Below are positions 24,715 through 36,360 of a DNA stretch of 64,000 nucleotides, piece after piece; the first letter of the stretch is position 1, and the number at the start of each line of letters is the position of its first letter. Position numbers and translations under genes: made by a program. The DNA lies in the NCBI GenBank assembly GCA_025345505.1, contig JANVCC010000073.1, forward strand, positions 9,428,887 through 9,492,886, given 5' to 3'. Source of the DNA: Todiramphus chloris collaris. Lineage: Eukaryota; Chordata; Aves; Coraciiformes; Alcedinidae. The notes under the pieces were generated by a model. It was not told the origin of the DNA and ran no database searches. It saw only the letters and a program-made list of their open reading frames with translations.

Positions 24715-27700
24715 AGAAGTTGTTTCAGGCCTCATGTTTTTATTTTGAAGATCAAAGGTTGTAATTCAGTTTAAAAATAACATTCTGTTTTGAATTACAA
24801 TTTTCAGAGAATGGTCATCTGAAGTTGAGTTTCTTAGATGAAAGAAACTATATAAGGTTGAAGCAGTTTCACACCTGTAAATTAAATAATTGATTTTTTG
24901 TGGTACTTTTTATTATGATAAATTTTGTGATGCTGATGTTCCTCCAGTGATTATTTATGCACGTTATAGAAGTGAAGATAGCATATTACAAAGTGAGGGA
25001 GGTGATTGCAATAGCCTTATTTATACTTCTGGAATTGGAAAGATGATAATGGAGTTTCAGCATAAAATCTAGTGCATTATCTGATTTAAATCCTGATTCA
25101 GCTGCTTTTGAAATAGTTATTCCATTTCTTCATTCAGTATATTTTTGTAACTAAACCTCATTTCTGAAACACATTCAGTAACAACTGGGGAGTTAAAACA
25201 GCCATCAACATTAATGAAGTGAATATATTTGATATATTGAATATATCATTTAGCTATGATTCTTTCTCCTAGGTGGATGTATGACAGGAACCATAGTCAT
25301 GGGACTCACCATGCCTGACTTCATGTCACATTCTTCTTGATGGAGAAGGCAGGAGGGAGTGAGGTTCAGTGATTTGCTTGGGTCGAATTAAGGAGATTTA
25401 TACCACAGGTTCATAGCATAAATCCCCTGACTAAAACTGTATATGATGTACTTAAAAGAAAGAGAAGGTGAGGAGAGTGAAAGTGTAGGCAAAGTTCCAG
25501 ATCACCATCCAACGTTCCAGTAACATCTCACTGGTCCATTCCTTGGGGGTCTTTGGTGGTGGGTGCACACCTGCCGGTCTACTCAAACCTTTTTTTACTC
25601 CCTGCTAAGAGGAGTGTTGCTTGGTGTATCCTTTAATTTGCATGGGAAGTGTAGAGAGGTGGTGCTAATTTGTACAGAAAGTGTAAAGAGATGGTAACCA
25701 CCTTTCTTCACATGCATGAGAGGGGGAAGAGCAGCACCAACCCTTTCTACCAACAGAGTCAGTGGTTGCAGAGCCCCTGTGCTTTATTACCCTTTGTCTG
25801 GTAGGCAGCACATATGGAAACTTGGCAAGTGGACAAAGCCACTTACCTTCTGATGTACTTCACTTCCGCTTAGCTGGCATATTTTGTCCCTTGTTCTAAT
25901 CAGAAGGCTGCTTCTCATATCAGCCATCAACTCTTTCAGGTCAGAGTGTTCTTCACACAATGTTTGAGACATCATTTGTATCAGAGTTTGATACTTCAGA
26001 TAAATTTACCTATAATTGCAGCTATATCCGAGGTAGTTCTCTGGACTTCCTTTATTTTCAGTGGAGGCACATTTTGACTTCCAATTTGTTTGGCCTGTTG
26101 CACTTCAGAATACTTTGAATCATACTTAGAGGTTCCTGTCATTGTATTAACCATAAAGATGTCTATGCTGCTACCTCAGGAGTTTCTTTTGCAAACACTG
26201 AGTAGAGTAAATGGTTTGCAGTTTTTGTTCTGAGTTTTTGTTGAAGGATGAAATTTAATGGGAGACAAAAAAAAGAAGAAAAAGAAGCCTCCAAAATGTC
26301 TTCAGAATTTCCTAGATCTTCTGCCTTGAATACTGTTCTAGTATTGCAAAGCAATGCATTTCTCGTAATTTCTTTGTAGTACTTTCAGAAGTCAAGGTAC
26401 TTACAGAAGGTAATATGTATGCCAGTTATTTTTCTTCCTTCTACTTCCACTTTTATTTTCATTAAGAAAAGTGTGACTGCTGGGAGAACATGAGTGGCTT
26501 TGAACTGTGACAATAATTTTGTTTTTATCATGAGATGGAGAGAGCCTGTGTGGAAATGGTGCATGGGAATATATGACTTAAAGAATACTATAAGCATATT
26601 ACATGAATGGGTAGATGTTAAAGGTATCACAATTGATAATAAGGAGTCTTCTGGCTCACTAGAGTATTTCACAGTCAATAATGATTGACTAACTGTGAAT
26701 TAAAATGAGACCTGTTTGGAAATTCAGAGGTTTGGTAGATGTTTTCAGCTTTTTGCATTCGTTTTTACTGTCTGTCTGATTGATTGACTGTCAAGTCTGA
26801 TGAATCATTAGACCAGAAATAACAAAGGAGTGCAATAGTATCTGGAAAGGGATAGAAATACCTTAATCTTATCACAGTGTGCACAACTGGGCCACATTTC
26901 AAAGAGCTGGCAGAAGTCTCTCTCCTGCATTTGAGATTGTATTTCAGTGCAGGTCCCTGCCTGAGACGTTGTTAGCAATGCTTGTTGTCTGTTCATGTAC
27001 CTTGCTACTCCTGATCTTGCTGGATTTGTCTTGTGTCTGGGGGATGATGATCAAAGCTCATGAACTGGGGGCACTGCCTCCTGTGTAAAACCCAGTCTCT
27101 CCTGATCTTTTGACTGTCATCTGCCTGATTCTGTGCCCTGTATCTTGTCACATGCTCCCACCTGTCATTTGGTACCATTCTGGCTTGCAGTCTAACCCGG
27201 GAGAGAAGTAAGGCAATACGTAGACCAACAGAAGGTTCATACTTGCTACTTCAACCTCTTAAATCAAAAATGTACACATCTAGAAATCTATTCTCAGCTG
27301 CTAGCTATTAACTCCAACCATTTAGATTTACCTTAGAGAAATTTCCTAGTTACTTAACTGTTCAGTGAGGCCAGTATTGGGTACGCATAGAAGTGCCAGC
27401 CTTTTGGTGGTATTTACCAGCTGAACACTCAGTTCATCTCCTAAATTCCAGATGGATTTCCTAGCTAAGCATAGCCTTTTTGCCAGTGTAGGTGCAAGCT
27501 GTGCATCAGCTAACTCACAGATCACTCAGTGCAGAGCCACTGAACATATCTAGTACTCCACAAAATATGAATGAAAGAAGTTACCATTCCATTTTATTTG
27601 GATTAAAGCATTCCTTTATTATGGAACCATGGGTAGAGATGAATATAGAGGGAGATGCCCTAACAACTGAGCTGGAAGTATTCTGCAGTAGGAGTCTTTA

Positions 27701-29163
27701 AATCCCTCTTTATAAAGTTTTTATCTTTCTTGGCATAATTGCCACCGTTGCTATTGGGTGAGAAAGAGCGTCTTTAGGTTATTCATTAGAGGCTTTTCTT
27801 AAGAGAGGGAATACCTCATTTTCTTTCAAAATATTGAAGTCTTTCTACAAATATGTGACTAGAGCCTGAAACTGATGTCTCTCCAGCAAGGACTCAAACC
27901 ACTGGGGTATTCAGTAATTCTCACTGGTGTAATAACTTTTATGTGTCCTACAGAGAATCAGTTACAGGAAGAGGGATTGACAGATTCCTACCTGAGTATT
28001 CCCAGTTGGCTGATACAGATGATCAACAAGTTAACCTTTGTGGTCTCAATGCTTACATGAATTTGGTATGTGCACCCTGAGTTAATGCTATTGTAGCAGG
28101 GTGCCTAAGATTTGTTTTCTGGGTAAAGAAAATTAATTCCCTAGGCTTGAATTTAAGTATTTTTTGGTTGTTCTATACTGGGCATTTAAGGTGATTAAAC
28201 TTGTAGCTGATTATCTGCTGATGTTGTTTCCATGAGACACATCTGAAGTGAAAATGATCTCGTCAGAAGGTACCTGACTGGGAGGTGAAAGGCCTTAATT
28301 TCTTATGGTTATCTCAACATTTTGGTAATATTTTAGGAAAATTCTGCAGGAGAACATTTGTGGAGTTTTTGTCCCCAGTTCTCCCATTAGACAAAGTAGC
28401 CCTTTCTTGAAGTATTTTCCAGTGTGTTTGAGTGGAGTGCTTTCTAGAAAAAACTAGGAGTATTTCTCTTTGTCTTCTAATAGAAAGGTATTAAAAGTTC
28501 AGGCTACCTAACATCTCTAGTATTATGTTCATTAGTGAACAATGTATGAAAAAAAAATTATTATTTAAAAAACTGGGAAAATGCAATCAGGATGAATAGT
28601 TTGATTATTTGTTTTAATTTGAAATTCATAATCTTGGGGCAAAAATATATTTGCTAATTCCATTGCTTTTATTTCCTTACCCAGCCTGACACTGCTGATA
28701 GCTCTTGTAATTCATGCTCTTGATTATGTTTGGCAACTCATAATTTGCTGGAAGCTGGCATATCAGAATGAGCATTCCTGATGAGCATTCACACCACTAA
28801 ACTCTCATGACATGACTTAATTAGAGAGATTACCTGAATGTTACCCTTATTTCCTTTCCTTATAAGGGCAATGTAAGACAAACTGAGTGTCCATTCTATC
28901 AAAACAGGAAAACAAATAAACAAACAAACAACCTAAGGCTTGATGGATAGAGAAGTTGTGAAAAGAAGCAAGTTAGTTCTTTGGCTCTCATGTTGATCTG
29001 TCTCATAATGAGACAGGATATAAATGAGGCTTTCTGAGACCTGACAGGAGAATATATCTTTTTTTTGCAATTTTACCTATTTGATTAATACTTTCTTTCT
29101 ACTTGTAATTAGAGGTTATCTGCTTGAATTTGTTCACATGCATTTTTGTGTTTTCCTAAGAAC
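24715..29163. other. Unique DNA, no gene seen
   Basis: Mostly AT-rich. A GC-richer patch at about 25270-25800 could be an old LTR, but I see no paired ends or target-site duplication. Frames reach only 97 codons, with no motif I recognise. Confidence 0.5.
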
Positions 29164-29168
29164 CCTCA

Positions 29169-29965
29169 TGTCGTGGTTTAGGGTCAGGGCAACCCCTTAA
29201 ACCTATAACAGAGACGCTCTCTGTTAACCCCCCTCCCTCCCCAAAGGGGAAGAGAAAGGGAATAAGGGAGAGAGACTTAGATTAGAAAAGGAAACTAGAA
29301 CAGCTTTAATGAAAAGGAAAATAATAATTATAAAAATGGAATATATACAAATATATACAAAACCAGTATGGAACCCAACCCCCCTGATGGTAATTACATC
29401 ACCGTCACCACTGATGTTGTGCAGGCTTCGGGGGAGTCCCAGACTGGGCCCCGCAGCAGACGGGAGATGTGTTCAGGAGCTGGATTCTGGTACCGGGTTC
29501 AGGAACACGTAGATCGGATCGAAGGCAGTCCTCCTTGGGTGCTCCAGGGAAGGAACCAAAAGAGGACCCGAGCCAAGCCAAGCAAAAGCTGGCAAAGCAG
29601 TCCAAGAGGGGAGAGAAGAGCCCAGAGACCCTTTGGGTCCCTCAGCTCTAGACCAAATATGGCGTATATGGGATGGAATCCCTCGCTGGTCAGTTTAGAG
29701 TCTCCCGTCCTGTCCGCTCCTCCCTGAAGGTGCAGCCTCTCACGCCCTGCACCTCCCAGTGTGGTACACAGGACCCAGCATTGGCCTTGGTCTGCATACC
29801 AATCCTTGGTAGTAACTCCAAACATAAGGTGTTATCATTGCTAGAAGCAGGCACTGTCTGTGAAAACAGGCTGCTAACTTCAGAAAGTGCAGTTAATTAA
29901 AAGAACCAAGCTGAAAAGTAAAATTACTGAACAGAATTAGTTCTGTTTTCACTCAAACCAGGACA
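29169..29965 (-). mobile_element. Solo LTR, 800-bp Lys-primed ERV family (copy 1)
   Basis: On the minus strand the element runs TGTCCTGGTTTGAG... to ...CTAAACCACGACA (797 bp) and is flanked by the direct repeat CCTCA (29164-29168, 29966-29970), so it is a solo LTR. Orientation is set by the TATA-like TGTATATATT and the ATTAAA poly(A) signal near the 3' end, and by the copy at 50295, where the primer-binding site lies beyond this end. Sense frames (29499-29825 and 29405-29605) correspond to a single 143-codon frame in copy 2. They are split here by the absence of 11 bases near 29530. An antisense frame (29368-29727) is also shared with the other copies. Confidence 0.92.
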
Positions 29966-29970
29966 CCTCA

Positions 29971-30654
29971 TTATACCTTTTATTCACATACAAAGTTTGA
30001 CCTGTGCATGATAAAAATCTGTAATATAAATAAGCATGTGATGAATTACAACAACTGAGAATTTGAATCCCCAATCTAAACCAGGGACTGAATGGTGCTC
30101 CCTCTTCTGCCAGGTGGCAAGCTGATGAGGAACATCTTCACATGAAAAAAAACCAACAAAAACCAATCCTATATACATATAGTGAGGAGAACTGAAGAAG
30201 TGAACATAGGTATGATACAGAAGTTAACAAACATGTTCTTTTGACCACGTACTGTAGACACTGTGTGCAGTAGAATAAAATGAGCTAAATAGTGAACTGA
30301 ATAAAGCTGTCACCTTTCATTTGTATAAAAATATTTTTGCTAGACCATTTTTGCCACACAGAATCTGTCTGTCGTCAGCTTGCAAAGCGTTACGGGATTT
30401 TCTCCAAGATACTTCAGTGTTAATTGAAGTTCTGTAATTGCTACATTACTTTATTATTGAGATAATTTTGGGAACTAGAAATACAATAATGAGGGATCTA
30501 TAGAGACCTTTTAATATTAAAAAATGTCATATTTGTTGAAATTCTGGGTAGCTCATGTGAAATATTTTTCTGAAGGGTTAGATAAATCTGTGTGTTTATG
30601 TAGGATTTCATGTTTGTAGTCATATAATTATGGACTGCTTTATAGTCTTCTCAG
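29971..30654. other. Unique AT-rich spacer
   Basis: Nothing recognised between the solo LTR and the long CR1 copy. Only short frames and no repeats. Confidence 0.5.
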
Positions 30655-32291
30655 TACAAAAATGCCTAAGGTGAATGGGGATGGGGAGCAGAATATCCTT
30701 CCTGTAATCCAGGAGGAAGTAGTTAGTGACCTGCTGTGCTACTTAGATCCCAACAAGTCTATGAATCTGGGTGGGATTTATCCTAGGGTGCTGAGGGAGC
30801 TAGTAGAAGAACTGGCTAAGCTGCTCTCCATCATTTATCATTGGTCCTGGCCAACTGGGGAGGTCCCAGATAGCTGGAGGTTGACCAATGTGACTCCCAT
30901 CCACAAGAGGGGCTGGAAGGAGGTTACAGGGAACTATAGGCCCATCAGCCTGACTTCGGTGCCTGGCAAGGTTATGGAGCGGATCATCCTGAGTGCCATC
31001 GTGCAACATAGAAGACAACCAGGCAATCAGGCCCAGAAAACATAGGTTTGGGAAAGAAAGGTCCTGTCTGACCAATCTCGTATCCTTCTATGACTTCTAT
31101 GACCTGCCTAGTGGATGAGGGGAAGGCTGTAGATGTGGTTTACCTTGACTTCAGCAAAGCCTTTGACACAGTCTCCCACAGCATCCTCCTGGAAAAGCTC
31201 GCAGTCCACAGCTTGGACAGGTGCACCCTTCTCTGGGTTAAAAACCGGTTGGATGGCCAGGCCCAGAGAGTGGTGGTGAACGGTGCTGCATCCCGTTGGC
31301 GTCCGGTGACCAGTGGTGTACCTCAGGGATCAGTACTGGGCCCAGTCCTATTCAACATCTTTACTGATGATCTGGACGTGGGAACTGAGTCTACCCTCAG
31401 TAACTCTGCAGATGACACCAAACTGGGAGGGAGTGTTGATCTGCTGAACAGTAGGAAGATGCTGCAGAGGGACCTGGATGTGCTGGGTTGATGGTCTGAG
31501 GCCAACAGTATGGAGTTCAACAGGACCAAGTGCAGCGTCCTGCACTTTGGCCACGATAACCCCAGGCAGCACTATAGCCTGGGGGATGAGTGGCTGGAGA
31601 GCAGCCCAGTGGAGAGAGACTGGGAGTGCTGGGTGACAACCAGTTGAACATGAGCCAGCAGTGTGCTCAGGTGGCCCAGAAGGCCAATGGCATCCTGGCT
31701 TGTATCAGGAATAGTGTGGCCAGCAGGACTAGGGGTGTGATTCTCCCCCTGCACTCAGCACTGGTGAGGCCTCACCTCGAGCACTGTGCACAGTTCTGGG
31801 CCCCTCACTTCCAGAAGGACATTGAGGTGCTGGAGCAGGTCCAGAGGAGACAGCGAGGCTGGGGAAGGGACTAGAAGGAAAGTCTTATGAGGAGAGGGTG
31901 AGGGAGCTGGGGTTGTTATAGCCTGTAGAAGAGGAGACTCAGGGGGAACCCTATCGCTCTCTACAACTACCTGAAGGGAGGCTGTAGTCAGGTGGGGGCC
32001 AGGTTCTTCTCCCAGTAGCAACTAGTGACAGGATGAGAGCTCATGGCCTAAAGCTGCACCAGGGAAGGTTTTGGTTGGATATCAGGAAGCACTTCCTGAC
32101 AGACGGGGTGAACAGACATTGGAATGGCCTGCCCAGGGAGGCAGTGGAGTCACTGTCCCTGGATGTGTTTAAAGAAAGGTTACATGTAGCACTTAGTGCC
32201 ATGGTCTATCCTGTGTGGTGGTGTTGGGTCATAGGCTGGACTTGATGATCTCACATGTCTTTTCCAGCTTTAGTATTTCTGTGATTCTGTG
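30655..32291 (+). mobile_element. Longest CR1 LINE copy in the window
   Basis: This 1.64-kb copy starts just upstream of the RT domain and runs through the whole palm and thumb region to the 3' UTR, ending in GTGATTCTGTG. It has few stops, so it is fairly young, but is broken by several frameshifts. Its sequence around 31690 (GGCATCCTGGCTTGTATCAGG) is nearly identical to the start of the copy at 44491, which suggests the same subfamily. The copies at 23245 and 56516 belong to a second subfamily marked by GGAAGGGTTGTCAGGC near the end of ORF2. Confidence 0.93.
30662..32245 (+). pseudogene. CR1 ORF2 reverse-transcriptase remnant
   Basis: Four successive frames cover ORF2. Frame 1 (30662-31045) has IYPRVLRELVEELAK, SWRLTNVTPIHKRGWKE and [17 protein letters not shown]. 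Frame 2 (31090-31491) has [20 protein letters not shown] (first catalytic Asp), [14 protein letters not shown] and SADDTKLGG, where the residue before ADD is Ser rather than the usual aromatic. It ends in TGA. Frame 3 (31590-31874) and frame 4 (32033-32245) hold the post-RT region and the [22 protein letters not shown] end. The protein would copy CR1 RNA at the nicked target. The endonuclease is absent through 5' truncation. Confidence 0.88.
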
Positions 32292-33457
32292 AACAGATAA
32301 TGTTTCTCCAGTATAGTGTAAAAAGCTCTAGCAAAGAATTGCCCTCTGCCAGGAGAGGTGTGTGTACTAGACAAAAGGCAACCTGTGTATTTATTTCCTC
32401 ATTTAGGTTATTGTTGGGGCTATAACCTACATTTTAGGTTAACAGAGATGTAAGTAGTGCATGCAGTGTGGTATAACCTTGTTGACATCCTCCTGTTACA
32501 AATCACATGTTTGACAGCAGTGAATCTGATAATCTCTTAACCCTTGCTCTGGTTTTTCTCTTGATGCTTTCACACACTTTTTCATATATTTTTTTTTTTC
32601 ATAGTTTACCAATCCCTTATGAGTGAATTGAAGCTGTTGTTGACATACATCTAATCCTCCAGAGAAATAGGTGATTGCTGCCGTTTCAGCTTCTCAACAT
32701 TCCTGCTATTTCCTTTGGGTGGGTTGGCCTAATTAATGCCAGACTGACATCAGAAGGCTCTTCTCCTTTGTCATCCCTGTGCCAGCATGTTCATGCTAAG
32801 TCAGGAGGTGAATGCTGCAAATATTTTTCTGGGTGGGTAGTGTAATCCAAGTCAAATATGAGAATCAAAAATGTTCTCATGAATAAAAATGATTTTCTGA
32901 GAACAGCATTATTTCCCTCCATCTTGTATCATATTACTTTTTAAAAAATATATTATTTTGGTTTTAGAAATAGTGTTCTGTTGTTCCTGGGTTGGTAATG
33001 GTAGAATTGCTAATGGCCAGTGGCATGTGTTGCCATGATGTCAGAATGTTTTAGAGGCTTTTTTTATCACAGTGATTTCAAGTCCAATATCTTTGTCTGA
33101 GATTACCTTGCAGTGATACAGCCTAAACAGATTGTTTGCAGCTTTTGAAAATGTTGAGAAAAAAAATGCTCTCTTATGTAAGCCATAGATCTTTGTAACA
33201 GGCAAAATGATTGCAGCTCATGTTGTGGAAAAGGTAACTCACTTTTGACTAGACATTCAAATGAGCAGAGACTGTAATTGTGAACTTAAGTACTAGAGGT
33301 GGGGAAATCTTTAGTTACTTGATTTAGTGATTAAAATGCAAAACCAGAAAGGGCAAGAACTTCCCTGAACAGCAGCAGAGCTGTGCTTTCCATGTGGATC
33401 CCTTGTAGTCAGGGAAACTACACATTATTTTCTTTAAAGATGTGCAAAATGTGGTTG

Positions 33458-33491
<34 letters not shown>

Positions 33492-34641
33492 TTAAATAAT
33501 GCACCATGTATTTGGTGAAGCATTTAAAGCTAAAAATATAGAATTTTGATGTTTCTGCTTCCCATCAGTTCTGATTTTGAAATAAAATCAGCATTTTCAA
33601 TGTCAATTATTTGCAAAAGTAAATTTGATTTTTCTGGTGAACAATTTTAAATGGCTGGAAGCAGAACTTTAAGGATCAGGTGGCAATGCCTGACTAATTT
33701 TTCTTTACAATGTGTAAAAATCCCTTGATTTCACTTTCTTTTACTGAAGTATCTATTTTCAGTCTTTGATTGTACCACCCTGATCCCATTATGCATAACT
33801 CCTCCTCCTTTTGATCATTCCTATTTGTATATAACTCCTAATCAGAATGCTTTCTTCTTTCTTTCTGTTCCAAATAGCTTCTGTTGCTGACTCTGACTTT
33901 TCTAGACAGAGAATTACATGTCTGCCATACTTGATGAGCATACTTCAAACTCTGTAGTTTGTCTGTATTGTTTGGCTGCAGGAGGCAGCTCTGGAAATTC
34001 TGTTCAGTGCCTTACTACTTTTTCTTTAATGTCCTTAACTGAAAAGATAATTTTTTTCAGGCCATATAGACTGTGCAGTATTAATGAGAAACCAGGTTCT
34101 GCCTAGAAGGTGAGGCAATCCGTAAACTTGTATGCGAGAAATATAAACCACCGTGTTCTAAGCTTTTGTACATTTTCAGTATCAGAGGGGATCATTGAAT
34201 GCTAGTAGAGGAAAACTTTGGCTGGCATTTTAGCCAACATACTAAGGTGAAAGGTGCTGTGTCTGTTAGGTGGCTGTAAATGATCTTTCTTGGGATCAGG
34301 AGCAGAATTTGTCAGGAATTTGTAGAGAAAATGCTGGGGATGGTGGTGTTATATGTCAGAGATGTCACCTGACTGAGACCAGGAAGTTTTCAATTTTAAC
34401 ATAACACTTTTGATGAGAATATTTTTTCTAGGCAGGGATAAAATCCTGACAAACGGGAACAGCGTAACTCAATGCTGAAGTCAGTAATCCTGTTACAGAG
34501 GGTGTTTACAAAGGGAAATTCCTAAAACCTGACAAGAAACAGTCTTAAAAGAATCAATACTTAAGTACTGGGCTTCCTTTCAGAAATGTCTGAAAATAAA
34601 ATGAAGAAAAACAACCAAGATAGAAATGAACATTTGTTTGG
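32292..34641. other. Unique DNA with a T28 run
   Basis: No gene recognised. A T28 homopolymer lies at 33461-33488. Frames are at most 62 codons. Confidence 0.55.
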
Positions 34642-34918
34642 ATAGGACAAGGACTAATGGCTTTCAACTGAAGGAGGGTAGATTTCAATTAGATATGAGG
34701 GAGGAATAGAGAGATATAAGGAAGAAGATTTTCACTCTGAGCGTGTTGAGGCACTGGAACAGGTTGCCCAGGGAGGTTATGGATGCCCCATCCCTCAAAG
34801 TGTTCAAGGCCAGACTGGATGGGACTTTGAGCAACCTTGTCTAGTGGAAGGCATCCCTACCAATGGCAGGGACATCAGAACTGAATGATCTTTATGGTTC
34901 CTTCCAAACCATTCTGAT
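34642..34918 (+). mobile_element. CR1 LINE 3' fragment (older subfamily)
   Basis: It reads GGACAAGGACTAATGGC, then the AATTAGATATGAGGGAGG block, CACTGGAACAGGTTGCCC and CCTCAAAGTGTTCAAGGCC, and ends at a decayed TTCCAAACCATTCTGATT. This is the order of the end of CR1 ORF2 and its 3' UTR. The frame is broken. Its tail differs from the two younger subfamilies in the window. Confidence 0.85.
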
Positions 34919-35450
34919 TTGCATTCACTAGATAATTGAACCATACAAAGGTTACAATGATTTCCTTGGCTTTTATATTATTTAAAAGCCACAGTGATGG
35001 AAGAAAAACAAGGTCTCCCACAAAGCTTCTATGAAGGAGGATACGGTATGGGAATTGCCCTTTTGAAATAAATTTTTTCTGCATGTATGTAATTTTGCAT
35101 AACATAAAACTTCACAAATAATAACAACTCTGTTTGTATAGAAAGTAAGTCTATTAAATGACTGTAACTTATGTAACCAGTACAAACATTTAAATAGAAT
35201 TAGATAATAACTTCACTGGAAGAACCCTTGGGTTATGGTTGGTCTCACCCCTTGCTTAAATCAGAGCCAACTTTGGGAGAAGAGACTGACAGCCCCCCCC
35301 CCCCCCCACTACAACATTTTTCAGGTAGTTGTAGAGAGTGATGAGGTCTCTCCTGAGCCTTCTCTTCTCCAGACTCAATAACCCAAGTTACCTTATCTGC
35401 TTCTTGTAAGACTTGTTCTCAAGACCCTTCACCAGCTTCACTGCCTTTCT

Positions 35451-35558
35451 TTCTAGCACCTCAATGTGCTAGCACCTCAATGACCTTCCTGTAGTGACAG
35501 ATCTTTCTAGCACCTCAATGTTCTAGCACCTCAATGACCTTCCTGTAGTGCCGGATCC
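35451..35558. repeat. 54-bp tandem duplication inside CR1
   Basis: Two adjacent 54-base units (35451-35504 and 35505-35558) each contain two TCTAGCACCTCAATG half-units followed by ACCTTCCTGTAGTG. They differ at only a few positions. The arrangement implies two rounds of duplication: first the 16-base half-unit, then the 54-base unit. Confidence 0.85.
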
Positions 35559-35716
35559 AAAAGTGACCACAGTGTTCAAGGTGTGGCCTCACCAGTGCCA
35601 AGTACACGAGGTTGATCACTTCTCTAGTCCTGCAGGCCACACTGATACAAACCAGGATGCTGTTGGCCTTGACCACCTGGGCACATGCTGGCTCTTATTC
35701 AAGCTGTTGATCAACA

Positions 35717-35885
35717 TAGAACCATTAAGGTTGGAAAAGATCTCTAAGATCATCAATTACAACCGTCTACCCAACATTATAATGACCACTAAACTATGTC
35801 CTGAAGTGCCACATCTACACGCTTTTTGAACACCTTCAGGGATGGTGGCTCCACCACCTCCCTGAGAAATCCGTTCTAGCATCCC
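35717..35885 (-). mobile_element. Short CR1 3' tail nested in a CR1 of the same strand
   Basis: The segment starts with ACATAGAACCATTAAGGTTGG, a CR1 3' end of a different subfamily from its host. It continues through GATGGTGGCTCCACCACCTCC and stops where the host CR1 resumes near CCAGGTGCTTTTCCACAGG. Host sequence on both sides is continuous CR1 in the expected order, so this is an insertion rather than a neighbour. Confidence 0.75.
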
Positions 35886-36360
35886 AGGTGCTTTTCCACA
35901 GGACAGCTTTTCAGCTATTCTTTGCCAAGCCTGTAGTGTTGCATGGAGTCGTGACTCAAATGCAGGACCCAGCACTTGGCCTTGTTGAATCTCATACAAT
36001 TGGCCTTGTCCCATTGATCCAGCCTGTCCAGGTCCCTTTGTAGAGCCTTTCTACCCTCAAGCAGATCAACATTCCCATCAAACTTGGTGTCATCTGCAAA
36101 CTTCCTAAGGGTGCCCTCAATCCCTTCATCCAGATCATTGATATTCAAGAGAACAGGCCCCAGTAAGGAGCCCTGGGGGCCAACACTTGTGACTGGCCAC
36201 CAACTACATTTAAGTCCTAACTTTCTCTGGCCATTCTTGTAGATGGGAATCTAATTTGGTAACCTCCAGTCCACTGGGACCCCCCTGTTTAGCCAGGACT
36301 GCTGGTAGATGATTGAAAGGGCTAAGTGGGCCCTTCCACCAGCTCCCTTAGTATCCTTTC

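Larger units (their letters stand above)
35260..36360 (-). mobile_element. CR1 LINE, minus strand, interrupted and internally duplicated
   Basis: Read on the minus strand, the copy covers the CR1 RT region (36350 to about 35886) and the post-RT region (about 35717 to 35260). It is split by a second CR1 tail at 35717-35885. The [19 protein letters not shown] motif block lies in the frame at 35915-36148. A 54-bp tandem duplication sits at 35451-35558, and a C15 run at 35293-35307 interrupts an otherwise ordinary CR1 segment. The CR1 3' end is missing on the left. Left boundary is approximate. Confidence 0.8.

Noticed and set aside
25270-25800. Another LTR in the GC-richer patch
   Set aside because: No inverted TG/CA ends with a matching duplication and no convincing TATA and poly(A) signal pair could be found.
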